From Athripsodes cinereus (taxonomy: Eukaryota; Arthropoda; Insecta; Trichoptera; Leptoceridae): a stretch of DNA of 64,000 nucleotides. Every line of letters starts with the position of its first letter. The stretch's first letter is position 1. Of the stretch, positions 39,401-54,400 are shown piece by piece. The position numbers were made by a program, and so were the translations under genes. Under the pieces are notes generated by a model. The model saw only the letters and a program-made list of their open reading frames with translations, was not told the origin of the DNA and ran no database searches. The DNA lies in assembly GCA_947579605.1 (NCBI GenBank), contig OX388317.1, forward strand, positions 12,295,384 to 12,359,383, in the 5' to 3' direction.

Positions 39401-42400
39401 ACAGAAAACCGTCGGTCATCTTGAATCTTTTTAAGGAAAATAGTTTTATAAGTACCTACGCTTTGTAATTTACTTTCTCAAAACGTGTCCAATACAAAAT
39501 AAATAAATGCTTCTAAAATAATTTTGAACTTCAAAAGAAATCCACTCAATGATATCAAAAGTTCTTCATCAAACAAATAATAAATTTCACATTAATTACC
39601 AAACAAATTCTTTGTCTCGATAATAAATTAGTGATGGGAACAATCGAATGGTTTTTTATCAAAATGTTTTCACAATCGAGATTCTCGAATTGATAAAAAC
39701 TTTTTATTGAGTTGGTTTTCTGGTGACTTTTAATTCAGGAAAAACATTAATTTATCTTACAAATGAAAGTTTTGGTATTTAAAAAATCCAGGAATCTTAT
39801 TAACACATACCTACTTATAGGTTTATTAACTTTTTTCTCGGACGAATTTTACATTTTTGTAATATGCAAAAATATTATATTTCAAGTATAGTTGTCTGTA
39901 AGATTTTCAAAAGGACCAACAGTTATTGATTTTGTTTTCGTTGTTCCCATTAACCTTATTCCCATTCATTGATAAATGTCACTTATTAGTTTTGTTTATA
40001 GTAACAATATTCTTGATAATTTATTTGTTAATTTTTTGTTGTATTTCGTATATGTATGAATGTATATTTAATTATTTAATGTTTCGATTGTATTGTCGTC
40101 TAAAACATCGATTGAATTGATTATTTCCATTCGATTGTTTATTTCACTTATCTAATTACAAATAGAAATTGAGACGAAAATGAATAGATTCTCCTTCTCT
40201 CTAGAACTAACGTGAATTATTTACTAAAACTGGGTATAGTTACATCCAAAACATTCAAACTATCCAACATTCCAACTATTCTTTGTTAAATTCATCTGCT
40301 ATTCTGAATTTTGACCTTTCTTAATAATTAATTAGTTCTACTTTCAAGTACTCACTTCGGTTTTTTAGTGTAAAAACTTGAGTAATTAATTAAAGTAAAA
40401 AAGTGTAAAAAAAATACTTTTCTAGATGTAAAAAAGAACAGATTTTTACACGGGAAAAATTAAGTTCACACAAAAATGTATAAGAATCATTGTATAAAAT
40501 GGGTAGAAATGTACCACCTCTGCTTCTGTTAAACGTGATTTTCCCATTTTATATCATAACTTTGTTCAACAGACAAACCATTTATTTTTTCTTTCTTTTA
40601 GTACCTATACATTATTGATAAAGTGTATAATAAGTATTTGTTTTGTTCCGAGAACAAACCGGCAAATAATTGGTCTTCCACTCTTTTCAAAAATGACTTG
40701 AATGAATATTTAAGTAACAATATGCATAGTGAAACAAGTATTTTTTTTTTAAATAACTAGAAACGGTTACATAGTTAGCGCCTCTAAATTAAGGGAAGTT
40801 TTTAGTGTTCTGCAGAAGGCAGGGGTCCTAAAACATTGCACCTAAGATATTAAACATCTGCAATTTAGCTATGTGTTAGATAAACCACACTTTCTGAATG
40901 TCTTAACTTAATTAGAGTGTGTCTGTAGACTGTTGGTAAAACAACAATATTTCATGATTTTGAACATTCTTTGTTGACGTTCAGTAGAAAATGCATATAT
41001 TGAACCATGGTTCTAAAATCATAAATCGTAAAATTTAACATTAAACATCAATATCATTTTTTTGCGGATCACATCAGCTGTAAACATAGTGTACGTATAT
41101 TTGATATGTAGGTACGTCGATCGTATCGTAAAATATTGTTATATTTAGACACTTTATATAGATACCTACTCGTTCATAAAATAAAGAAGTGAGTCTTTAA
41201 AATACAGTTTTGGTTACTTTTCCTTCATCCGTAGCAAGGAAAGTAACTACTTACTAACTTCGTATCACGAAGGGCACTTCAGTTTTTTTATCTCTTTATT
41301 AAGGCGCCGATATATCTTGGTTGAGTAAAAATTACAAAATTAACTACAATAACTAAAAGGAAACTTTCCGATAATAATCCTAATAATTTTATAAATGTTT
41401 CGGGAATACAGAATGAAAACAAGTATTTCTATTGAAAACCAATAGGGTGACTTTAATTACCAATTTAAAGTTAAATAATACATTATCGTGAACATAGATC
41501 TCAATATTTAATGTAACTTTTATACTCCCAACTGAAATCAATAAAAATTAAAATAAAAAATTGAATTTAAATAAACTTTATTGCATCTAAAAATATAAGT
41601 ACAAAAGTCGGGTTAATTGCCTGACGGCGATCTCTAACAACCAATAATCAACCTCATAATGTTACATAATATTGAATGTACGTAAAATACGTACCGCCTA
41701 ACACAGGTATCACCTAAATCAGGTTTCACCCTCTTTGTAAGGTAATAAAAGATTTGCTTTATTTGCTTACTATAAAACAAAAAAAATATTAAAGAACCAT
41801 TTACTCGTACAAATAAAAGGCATTTTGATCATTTAATATCAATGCCCTTAGATTAAGTTCATTATCTTAATTAAATAAAATCTGATGAAAATTCTATTTA
41901 AGACATCAATCTTCATGTCTATTCATATCAGCAATACATTTTATTGTATGATAATCAGACAATTATTATTGAAAGCTGATATTGAAATATTTCAAGAAAA
42001 TAAAAGCTTACATCCCCCTTAAATCAAAACCTTTTCTTCACTTTACGATGACGATGTAATTAAGATTTCATTTTGTAATTAAACCATAAAAAGCTTAACT
42101 TTATTAACATACTAAGTTTTTAATATAAACCTTTTCAAACCCAGTTTTTAATGATTTCGCTAAAAATTTTTTTTTTTGGTCTCTATACTACATTTAAGTA
42201 TAAAAATATTTATGAAAACAATGCCCTAATAACCTAAAGTTCATTTATCGCCCGACGATTCTTGGTGGAAATTCATTATATTCAGAAATTTTAATGAAAC
42301 GCTATAAATAATAAAAAGTGAACTCACCAGTGGAATAACTATATAATATTTTGTTTCATCATAATTTTATACATGGAAAATCTATTCCTTCGCAAAAAGT

Positions 42401-45400
42401 TCATATTTTCACATTGTTATTTTTTTGCTTATAGGTATCACTAAATTATTTTTAAGAAAATTATTTAATACACATTTCATTTGCAAATATTAGTAATTTT
42501 ATTTCTCGTAATGAACATCGGGTCGTCCAAAATTTTATAATGATCCTTCCCTTACAAAAATATTACATTCGAGTCCAATAAAATCTCATTGCTCACGCCA
42601 CACTTCTTACAGGGTAAATATAGGGTACGGAATGTGGGTAATTCTTACTAATTATTGTACGCAGCCTCAAATAACAAAGTCAGTTATATAAGAAAATCAC
42701 CAATGTACAGATGACATTATGTACATACATTTGTATCATCTATTAAAATAAAATCTTCAATATGCCTTACATTTATAGAGTATTTTAATAGTTTCTTAAT
42801 ATTTCATGTATATTTGGAGTCAAAAAACTTTGAAGTAGGTACTAATACCGCTACCATCACAATTTTGATTATATTTATATAAGATGATCCTTGACGAAAA
42901 CCTTACATGCGCGTAGGATAAAAATATTTTTTTTATTCCAAACATTCGTCAATTTTTTTTAGGTTTTCAATGTCTTCAACATCGTGTTCAGTGGTTTTCG
43001 GCGAACGTGCTGTCGCCATCTTCAGGAGTGTGAAGTGTTCGGCAGCACGTTCGCCAAAAGCTAGAGTTAAAAACTACCACACGGAGATCCCGAAAACCAC
43101 CGAACACGGTTCGTTAGATGTACATTGTCTTAAAGAAAATACAAAATCACTAAATATCTCAGAGCAATACTGATTTTAAAATATTTTCTGTGAAAATGTG
43201 TTAACGAGTACATGAGTGATGAAAAGAGTTAACAAGGAAAGTTTCCAACAGTTTTGCTCATTAAAAAATTGTTTTAATGAACATCATTCTCAAGTGGTGA
43301 CGTACACTTTAGAGAAATATATACTTACCTGGTTAGTTAGTAGGTATACCTAATTAGGTCTATAAATATCTTAAAATTTTGTCTATTAATATTTTGTTCA
43401 TATCTACATTTATTGCAAATAATTATGAATAAAGAAAACAACTATACTTGAATAGAAAGTTACATTTATAACAAATGTTTATGCGGACGATGGTAAGTGT
43501 GAGTGGGATAGCAGCATTGTTGCTTTAATGTGGATAGTCTGTAATTGTTATAAAATAAGTTTGTATACTGGCGGGTGCTATAGTTTTATATTGCTGCATT
43601 GTATGGTTGTGTGTGTGTGTATGTGATAAGTAAATGTTACTGCGTTTGAAATAATTGTTGTATTGCATCGAACTATTTTTGATTTTTTGTATATGTTTAA
43701 TGGCCTTGTGCCGTATATGTTATTATAAATAAATAAATAAATATATATTCAAATAATTACTATGTATGCATACATACAATAAATTAATAGATGTATTTAC
43801 ATGTAGATTGTAGAGGCTATGTTCAGTTGGTTTCACATTGAGACACTATGCGAAAATACTCAATTAACAATGCTAATTTCTACGGAGCGGTTAGTAACGT
43901 CTAATGCTTGAGCTTAGTTAGAGGAAGATCGTTATAAATGTCTGTTGAACTATACACATACATTTGTGCACAGTATATATACATTACTTTATATACCATA
44001 CTGTTTAACATTTCATATCACACAATTTTAAGTAAAGTATGACAAAAATTATTTGAAAATAACACCCGGCGCTTCTTGTAGATACTGTCATCTATCTACC
44101 ATATCATTTGAAATCACTTAATACTTTGAGTAAGCAACGGAATCATAGAATGAAGAAATACATAGAGCATTCTTTCAGGATCATAGTGATAATAGGTTAA
44201 CGTACATTTTCTACCAATATTGTTCTAGGTGGAGTGAGGGCTCACTGTTCCAAGGTACTTACATCCTTCAGAAATCATTGTCCATTCTTTTTCTTTTAGG
44301 ACCTCCGGTCATTTTTACATTTTACATTTTTCCTTGTCAACTTCTAAGATGTGCGACCTGTAAACCCTTTACACTCTCCCGCAATCTCCAAAGATCTTAA
44401 TGGTTATCTGTTTTCTGACAAAATAATGAAGCATTCGACCCAGTCAACGCAATTTAGATCTACCATGAGTCTCACGAACACACTTTTTTTGCAGTCTCTC
44501 AGTAATACCCCACCCGCCTTTAACCTCTAACGTTGGCTGTATTTTGTCATAGTATACTATAAATAATTAATTATAATAGTTATGAACGACTTATTCCCAG
44601 CTAACAGAGTGGCAAAGTGAATTAAATAATTGACATTAATCTTCAAGTTTCATCATCTTCATATGACGCATCCTCAGACATGAAAATACTGATGTGAACT
44701 GCCGCGGAGAAAAAGTATTTTTATTTTTTTATTTTTATGAATTCAAACACAACAGCACATAATACGTACCTAACTTAAATCACAATAACAAAAAAAAATA
44801 AGGCCAATTACAGTGTTTATACATAAACGACTTAATTATAAGGCACTTAATACATACAACGTTTACACATTATATTTATATATAAAACAAGGTGAGTAAG
44901 GTGACTTTATAATTCAATACATATTAAACGATTTCAGTGAGTAGTGAATGTAGAAATCTCACAAATTGGTTAGACATTAAACTAATGTTAAGTTAGTTAG
45001 AAAAGATCGCGCCTCTGCGATAAACTCGCCATCTTTTTTTTTTTTTTTTTAAAAAGATATATCTGGGTTTTGTTATAAAATATCTTTGTGTTGATAAAAT
45101 CTTATTTTTAAGCAAAATTCCATAAAATTGCATGTATTGTAATCAATGTAAGCAAAGAATGGATAAATAAATAAAATACATATATGAATGTAATGAACAT
45201 ATTGGGTCTTTTCTTTTAGAATAAAAATAAGAACTTCAGAATGTTTGAAGTAAAATGTTTGAGTGTTGAATTTCTACACTCAAAAGATTACAGAAATGAA
45301 TGAGAGATTTATTATTATCCATACACTCAATCTTTCTTTCGATAACATAAGTTGTCGATTTTTACTAGCTGACCCGGCAATCGTTGTTTTGCCATAATCA

Positions 45401-48400
45401 TTATATTATATCGACGGGAGTTAAAAATGATTGAATTACTAATATCGCTATTAAAAAATAGGGTTTGATGGTAGAAGAGTGGAAATTTAGGGCTGTATGT
45501 ATTTTTAAATGCCTCACCATAAAACAAAATAAAAATTAAAAAAATTGCCCTAAGAATAAAATAAAAATTTGGGGTGGATCGTCCTTAACTTTTAGGGGTA
45601 TGAAAAATAGATGTTGGCTGATTCTCAGATCTACCGTATAAGTACACAAAATTTCTTAAAAATCGGTCCAGCCGTTTCAAAGGAGTATGATAACAAACAC
45701 AGTGACACGAGAATTTTATATATTAGATGTTATTTACCAAATAGAAAAAAAAAAGAAAATGCGAAATAATTCAATAGTGATTTGACCCAATTTTTGTTGT
45801 TTGGAATTTATTATTTGTTGTGAATTTTTTATAGAATTTAAAAATATAGAACATATTATATCAATGCAAAACTTAAAATAAGCAAACCATGTATTATTAC
45901 AACTATGCAATTCTCTTAGCCAACAATACAAAGCAACTAAAGTAAATCAAAATCTTTAGTCATAAAAGTGTTTTATTCCCTAAAGTATGATGGAGTTGTA
46001 TATTTTGCAAAAGTTTGCATCAATGAATAAACAACGTTTTACTATATAATAATAATATGTACAGCCAGTGTAGTTTGTTGTTATAAAAGTTTTACTTTCT
46101 TGCTTTTACCACGTGATTTCATATTTACTAGGTATAATACAAAGGTGTGATAGAATAGAACTGTTACAGAAATTCATTGTACATAACATAAAATGAATGA
46201 ATCACCGACAAAATAACAAGTCAAAAGTTGTTCTCTATCTCAATCTCACTTTATGTCAAAGTTTCGACTATCTTTACCATCAAAACACCTTTCACAAATT
46301 GGGGTATCCAGCAGTATATATTTTTTTTTATTCTAAAAACACTCGTATACTACTAATTATTATATGCTTAAATATATTTTAAGTTGTCGAACGACGGTAC
46401 TTGGTGGAACTTCACGTTAAATTAATACAAAATTAAATATTCATATTTAGTACTTCCGATGGCTTTCAAGACCTTCCGCTCTCATCAACAGGCTAACGTA
46501 GAGAACTTTTGCCATATTATTTCTTTATTTATAACCAGTTTCACACCTCAGAAAATACTTGCCTTTTACAGGACACTCGGATACTAACGGGAAAGAGTGA
46601 AGGATTAATTCTTTGTCGGGAGTATTCTTTGAATATTATTCTATAAAATACATCAATGTAAAAAAACCATAGAATGTTTGATTAGAACTAAATTTATAAC
46701 AGTTCTGTAGTCAATTGTGCTTATATGTATAGGTATTACTTTGATATAATATTTTGTTTTTTTTTTAAAAAGATATATCTGGGTTTTGTTATAAACCCAA
46801 ATACAACTTTATACACCTTCCACAGTAAGCTAAAAGCTTGTGTCGTGAAAGGGGAGTTTGCCGGCACCTGGTATCGAACCGCGGACCCCTTGTTCAAGAG
46901 GCCGAGACTCTACCTCCAGGCTACCGACGAACTCAAATATATCAGTAATCAGAACCATGATCGATAGTTTATTATGCAAATCATCGATATTATCTATTCA
47001 ATATTGTATTAGGTCGTTTACAAAGGATCTTTACTGTTCTAATTCAATTAAGAAAATCCTTGAGGCTATTACACCATTTAAATAATAGTTGTAGGGATTG
47101 CCTTAAAATAGTGTAAGACAATACATTTATTTACATTACTATGATCTCTTATAATAGAGGGATGAATATATCCGTAATAGTGTCATGATAGGATACTCAT
47201 TTTATATAATATGTATCTACTGTATCTAATTTTTTTTATTTATTTATAACATGTCGTATGCACCATAGAGGATATTTTTGACGCATCTCCACGTGCTGTG
47301 CGTTTTCACAGTATTGGAAATCAGTTTGATTGGTTTTCTGGATTTCGACACGAAAAATAAATGATAATTTATAATTTTATTACCGCTGGCGTAACAGCTG
47401 TATATTATCCTTTTCACGAGCAGTGTGATTCACAAAAACAATAGAATATCGGCATCCCACAGGTCGTCCTCTCAGTGCAGGTAAATTTTAACACAATAAG
47501 GATGGGTGGCTTGCCTGAATGAAAAATTATTTTTTAGGAAAGATGTATAAATAAACAATAGTAAGTGTTTTGTAATATTTTGAGTTGAGAATGTTTATGA
47601 TAACCGAATGAAAAATGCACTGTTTTGCCGCAAGTTTGCCTTTGGCCCAAAAATTTTTCTTTCATAATATCCATGCTATTACTATGATGAATAGGTACAT
47701 CAAAGTAATCATATCAAAAACGTTGTAAGACATAATGCTTTTTAGAAATATGTTAAAAAGTGAAAAAAGATGCAGTTAATCTTCCATTTAGTGCTTACAA
47801 TTACAAAAGCTAATTGGAAGTTTTCATATTCTACAGGTAATGGGTTTTGGGGAAGGTATACTATATCGAATCTCACACGATGTGATCATGGCGCCTGTAG
47901 AACGCTAAAGCGTCCAGAATGTTCGAAACGACATAACGTATCTGAAAGCTCATTATCTCTACTTACTGTTTATATACATTGGAATTTAGTTTGAAATGTG
48001 TATATCGTTTTCTCCAATACCTTACCTATGCTGTTCTTATCTATTATTACCTTTAACTATGTGCGATGGTCAATGGTCATACAAAAGTATGGTTTTATCA
48101 TTTTTTATACTATTTCATTTTTGTACTATTAGCCAAAGAGAGCACTGTTTTTCCGTCCGGAAAGGTTCTGTCGGCCCGGGCGTCCATCTTTCACAATACA
48201 CCGTTCCTATAACAACGACATCAGAACTCAGGGAATGTTGTAGGAAGAGGTGACGCAATTGGCACAGAGTCGCTCCGAATAGAGGAGGCTGGTTCTGTCC
48301 TGTGCTCCCTAGAGGAGGGCGATGATGATTGTAATTATTATGTAAGGAATGTTTAATACTTATTTCTAAAGTTATCTTGCTGTCTCATTATACATTTTCG

Positions 48401-51400
48401 TTTGTTTCTTGATCTATTAGTGACAGAATAAATGCTTTGGTAATCCATCAAACCATTACTGTTTTCTGCATTGATTTATAATAATGGTGTAGTGCGGAGG
48501 TAACGCTCTTGCCTTTGAGTCACGAGGTTCCGGGTTCGATTCCCGGCCAAGGCAGATTGAGGAATGACCTTTCTCAAATTTTCTGGGTCTGGGTGTTACA
48601 TGTATATGTATTAAGTGCATTGTATATATGTGTATCGTCGCCTTAGTACCCATGATACAAGATTCATATCTGAGTTTGGGACTAGATCGATCTGTGTGAA
48701 CTATCTATGTATTATGTTATCTAATGATATTTCATTTACATATTGATATAGGTAACTGTTTAAAGTAAAATAAAAAGTTAGATAAAAACAATAAAAATGT
48801 CACTTGTTCGCTAGAACCATAACTAAACCCAATAATAATAGTAAATGTGGAGTCAAACGATATGTTTGGTATGGTATTAAATGAGAATTACTTGTACAAT
48901 ATATGGAACAATTTGCATTATAATTTTGTATTGTGATATGTACTAGAGTGAATTTATATAATACTTAATAGGAATGTCAATACCATACCTTCATATCATA
49001 CAAAGTTTAGCGTTCTCTTGCATTAAAGTGTATGGTATTACATACTTCCTTATATTATGCAGCGTAAACTTAATAGGTGGTGCTTTGTTTTTTCAAAACA
49101 ACATAGGAATTTCTCACTCTTTGAAGTATGCAAAATGAAGATCATAAAGATTTTAACGAAATTGATAATTCTTATACTTAAATAAACATAAATAAAAAAA
49201 AGGTAATTCATATGAATTAATTAATATATTCGAATTACCTATTTACCTATTTGAATACTTTTTATTATTTTTTGTAAAACTTCATACCATTGTAATGTAT
49301 GTAAAAAAAAATACTTATGTCGTAATCTAACAAAGGAAATATATAACTATAAGTGCATAAAAAGCTAGATGATTTTACATGAAACTATCATAAAAGTTCA
49401 CCAGTTCTGTAAAATTAATGAGTAGACAAGTATTCTGTAAAAAAACGTACCCAGTGGTCAGAATTGACATATTTTTTATGGCACAAAGAGGAAAACCTGT
49501 ATGCTGATTACGTGCATATAGTCTTCTATCTATAGTTCACTTGTATAAGATTCGTGATAGTATGAATTAATTAATTTCAAGTGATTTATAAAATAGGTAT
49601 TCAATGTATGTTTAACGAACGTTTTAGAAGTTTAGAACATTTATTCGATCAGTGAAGCATTCGGCAAACAAGTGGACTCCCACTCTGTTTTGTAAGTTAC
49701 CTATCGATTATCCTATAATGTAAACAAGAAATCGGAAAAATAAAAAAAAATACATAATTAACTGAGAGATGAAGTTTGGTTTTTGTTCGCGTGGAGAGAA
49801 AGCCCGCATGTTTATACCATGCAGCTGGTCTGCTGGCTACCCCACTTGTGGGATATACCGTGGGATATATAGTAGTAGAAGTAGTAGTAATAATAGTACT
49901 AACATTTGTGAAACTACATGGATTTCTGAATAAAAATAACACCTTAACATCGATGTGACAAATGAAAACTAAAGGGTAATTTCATGAAAACCCCTCTTAC
50001 TAAAACAAACTTCTTTTCTTTCGACTGCTAAATGTCGTGAAAATTTCTCTTAAATAAGATCTTATACGAATCTGAAGTATTATTCTAACATTTATTTTTT
50101 GTAGACTCGTGTTGGAAGCTGATTGTATTCCAGTATTGTTATAAGCAACCAAAAAAAAACAACAAAATAATAATATAACCATTTATTCTATTAGAATACA
50201 AAAAATAATAATGAAAGACCTAAGAATAGAAAAATACGATATAAAAAAAGCTCCGACAAAACATTATTTTCTTTGTCACACTAAAAGTCTAAACAAAGAT
50301 GGTTTATATGTGTGTGCATTTCGCTACACTAATAAAAGATCGTGCAATCTCAGAACCAGTCATATTTTTAGAAAATTGGAGAAACAGTTTTCGGTTAACT
50401 ATTACTCTATCATAAAATAGGAGTGGGACGCAATAGGAAGAATCTTCGGAAATGGGGTTTGGCTGAGAGCATGGTGTGTGACTGTGGAGAGAAATAAAAT
50501 ACTGAGCACCTCCTGACATGTCTAATGGCCCCTATATAGACAGTGTCACTGGGAGGATTTCGTAGAGCGAACTCATCTGGGGGAAGCTGCAAGAGAGGTC
50601 GTGGCTTTCTGGGAGAGAATAAAAATATAGATATAAACGTTTTTCTTTAATCGTTTGCTGACCGACATGAAAAGAAGAAAATAAAGTAGACAATAACTAC
50701 TCAGAACATTACAGATAAAAAGGTTTATCTTTCAAAAGTCAGCTTCAGACAACTTCATGTAGGTACAACAATTAACTACAAAATTACCATTTGACTATTA
50801 TAATATGATTAAACTTTAAGAAGTAACTCCATTAATTACTTTATTTGCGGTATTTGGCAATTAATTCATAATCTCCTTGATGGGTATAGCTACAATTTAT
50901 CATCAGTTAAAATATGTGTAAATCTCTATTCTCATTATAATATGTTAAGTTTCTGAAAGTAAATATGTGTAAATCTCTATTCTCATTATAATTTGTTAAG
51001 TTTCTGAAAGTAAATATGTGTAAATCTCTATTCTCATTATAATATGTTTAGTTTCTGAAAGTAAATATGTGTAAATCTCTATTCTCATTATAATATGTTA
51101 AGTTTCTGAAAGTAAATATGTGTAAATCTCTATTCTCATTATAATATGTTAAGTTTCTGAAAGTAAATATGTGTAAATCTCTATTCTCATTAGGATAATA
51201 TGTTAAGTTTCTGAAAGTAAATATGTGTGAATCTCTATTCTCATTATAATATGTTAAGTTTCTGAAAGTAAATATGTGTAAATCTCTATTCTCATTATAA
51301 TATGTTAAGTTTCTGAAAGTAAATGAATAAATAATCAACAAATAATGATCTACGGTTTGTGTGTTCACATTGTAAAAAGACATTTTAAACATATTTGATA

Positions 51401-54400
51401 GTAACAAAACACTTTACTTTCCACTATTGATTTTATTACTTGACCACTTTCCTCAAGTTAGCCTGACATTTTCAAGAGAATTGAAACTGTCACATAGTGC
51501 CACACAGAGTTCTCAATCTAACTTTACGAAAGTGCTCGAGTGAATAAAATCAATAATGAAAAGTAAACTGTTTTTTGTTAATATCAAGTAGGTATGTTTA
51601 ATTGCCAGATTGCCTAAAAAACGCAATGATTACTCCGATTCATAAATCTGGTCCAAAAGACAACCACGAAAACTATCGACCAATTAGCCTAATAAGCACA
51701 TTAAGTAAAGTATTTGAAAAAATTCTGCACTCAAGATTTACTAACTTCATTAACAAAACAGGTGGATTTGATCCCAAACAGTATGGGTTCCAGCAAGCCA
51801 GTAATACATCGACAACCTTAACAGATGCTCTCGAACAAGTAAATGGAGAATTGGATCAAGGAAAATATGTTGTTGCTATATTTATCGATCTAAGTAAAGC
51901 ATTCGATACTGTAGACCACTCAACACTCATGAAATCCCTATATAACCTAGGGATAAGGGGCAACCCACATATGTGCATCAAGAGTTATCTAGAAGGTAGA
52001 ACTGTAGTAACGAAAAATAAAGATAAACTCAGCGCACCTAAACAGATGAATATTGGAGTCCCTCAGGGATCCATATTAGGTCCACTATTGTATCTGCTTA
52101 ACATTGACAACCTGAAATACCAAAATCTCCATGCGAGATATTTCGTCTATGCAGATGATACGTTGTTAATTTACAGTGGTCAAGACTCAACGTTACTTGA
52201 AGTTCAAATTAATGAGGATGTAAAGAAGTTCACGTCATGGTTACATGGAAAATATCTAACCATTAACGAAAATAAAACTAAATACTTATTGTTTAAACAG
52301 AAAAACAAGTGTGATATAAACTTAAATATAGTTATCAATAGCACAGTTATAACAAGAACAAACCAAATAAAATACTTAGGACTCTATCTTGATGACAAAC
52401 TGGACTGGACGATCAACATAAAAAATAAAATAGAAAAACCTTCACCTATTGTTGGAGTGCTAAGGCGTAGGGATCTATTCGATAAAAAGATTAAGCATAT
52501 AATTTATAACTCTTTTATACTACCTCATATAACATATGGCATTTTAGCATGGGCCCATAGCAGTTCCCATAATTTAACAATAATGCAAAGACTTTTAAAC
52601 AAAGCACTGAAAGTAATCTTTGGACTGCATAGACTAACTAGGACAACTGACCTTTACAAAATAACTCAAGAATTAAACTTAGAAGAAATTATCTTTGTTG
52701 AAAAAGCCAAACACCTCTATAAAATAAAGAATAATCTAATAAAATCAGACCTGAAACTAACCACAAACACTGAAATACACACCTACAACACGAGACAGAA
52801 CCACCTACGAACCACCCTCCCGAGAACAAATAGAAGGCGTAATGGATTCCTCCATACATCCATCAAATTATTCAACAGTCTACCTGCATGTTTGAAGGAT
52901 GCTAGGAGTCTTAACATTTTCAAAAGAAGAAAAAACTCAACACTGACAATAGACACCTGTAATTTGACCAAAATTTCCTATATGTTTAAAAAACTGTTTC
53001 CTCTCATACCAGTGGCTCAACTACTGACTGAGGAAATTACAAAAAAAAATACCATTGCACTGTAATATAATATTTGTCTACTATATAATATTTTTGTATT
53101 GTTGTTTTATTATTGAATAACTAAATATATATATAAATAAAAAATTAATTATGGCATCAGAATTAAAATAAAGTGTATGTACATTATTTGCTGAAAACGG
53201 TAGATTTAATTTTTTCAAGCCACATTAATCTTCTCAGTCAGGCAAATTGATCGGTGCGTCACAAAAATATGCGAATTTTCAGATGTGACGATATCGCATC
53301 GATACAGTGTACTATATTATGTATGTTGTCGTCAGTAATACTTCAGTCTTTTGCTTTGTGCCTTTATGGCTTTGTTACTTCACATATCTAGATTATATAT
53401 TTTATTATTATATGTATATTCTTATTGTACCTATACAAAAATAACAAAACTGTGAAGGAAATAAGACAGAAACATTTGTCATCTTCAATGGAAAGATTCT
53501 TATAATAAACTATGTATAAAATGAGTAGGGTATGATGTACATACAAGTACTTATATAAATATTGCTTAATAAGTATATTGCAGTATTTTTTTTATCATTA
53601 TTTATCATGTTTCACCCATAATACATTATTCGTGTCTTAATTTGGGACTAGCTCGATCTGTGTGAATTATGTATGCGTGTTATATATATTATAGTATTTT
53701 TATCAATATTAAAGATGTTTTTTTCTTATTATTAACCAATTTATTTATTTCATATCAATGTGAATATTTAATGGATATTTCATTTATTTATTTATTATTT
53801 ATTTATTTTATTCTTTACTGTACATTGGTTACAATATTACATAGTGAAATAGTGGCATAAAAATAACAATTATAAATTCAATGTACAGAGGGCGAGTTTA
53901 TCGCTAAAATGCGATGTCTTCCAACTAACCCGGATGGATATTATTTCACTAGAGAAATGGTAGTTTTATTTATCATCATCATCATCGCCCTCAACGCTCC
54001 TCTCGGGAGCACAGGGCAGAAACCAGCCTCCTCCATTCAGAGCGTCTCTGTGCCAATTGCGTCACCTCTTCCCACGACATTCCTTGCGCTCTGATATCGT
54101 TGTCATAGGAACGGTGTATTGTGAAAGAGGGACGCCCGGGCCGACGGAACCCCTGCGGACGGAAAAACAGTGCTCTTTTTGGCCAACTATCATTGGGCAT
54201 TCTCAAAACATGTCCCAGCCAGGACCATCGTCTCTCTTGTATTACGAAGATTACAGGTCTCTGCTGGGTGCGCCGGCGCACAGCATCATTTGTAACATGT
54301 TCATACCATCTGACATCCAAAATCCTTCTAAGACACTTGTTTTCAAAGCTTAGTATCTTCCGCTCTTGAGCCTTGGTTAAGTGCCAAGACTCGCAGCCAT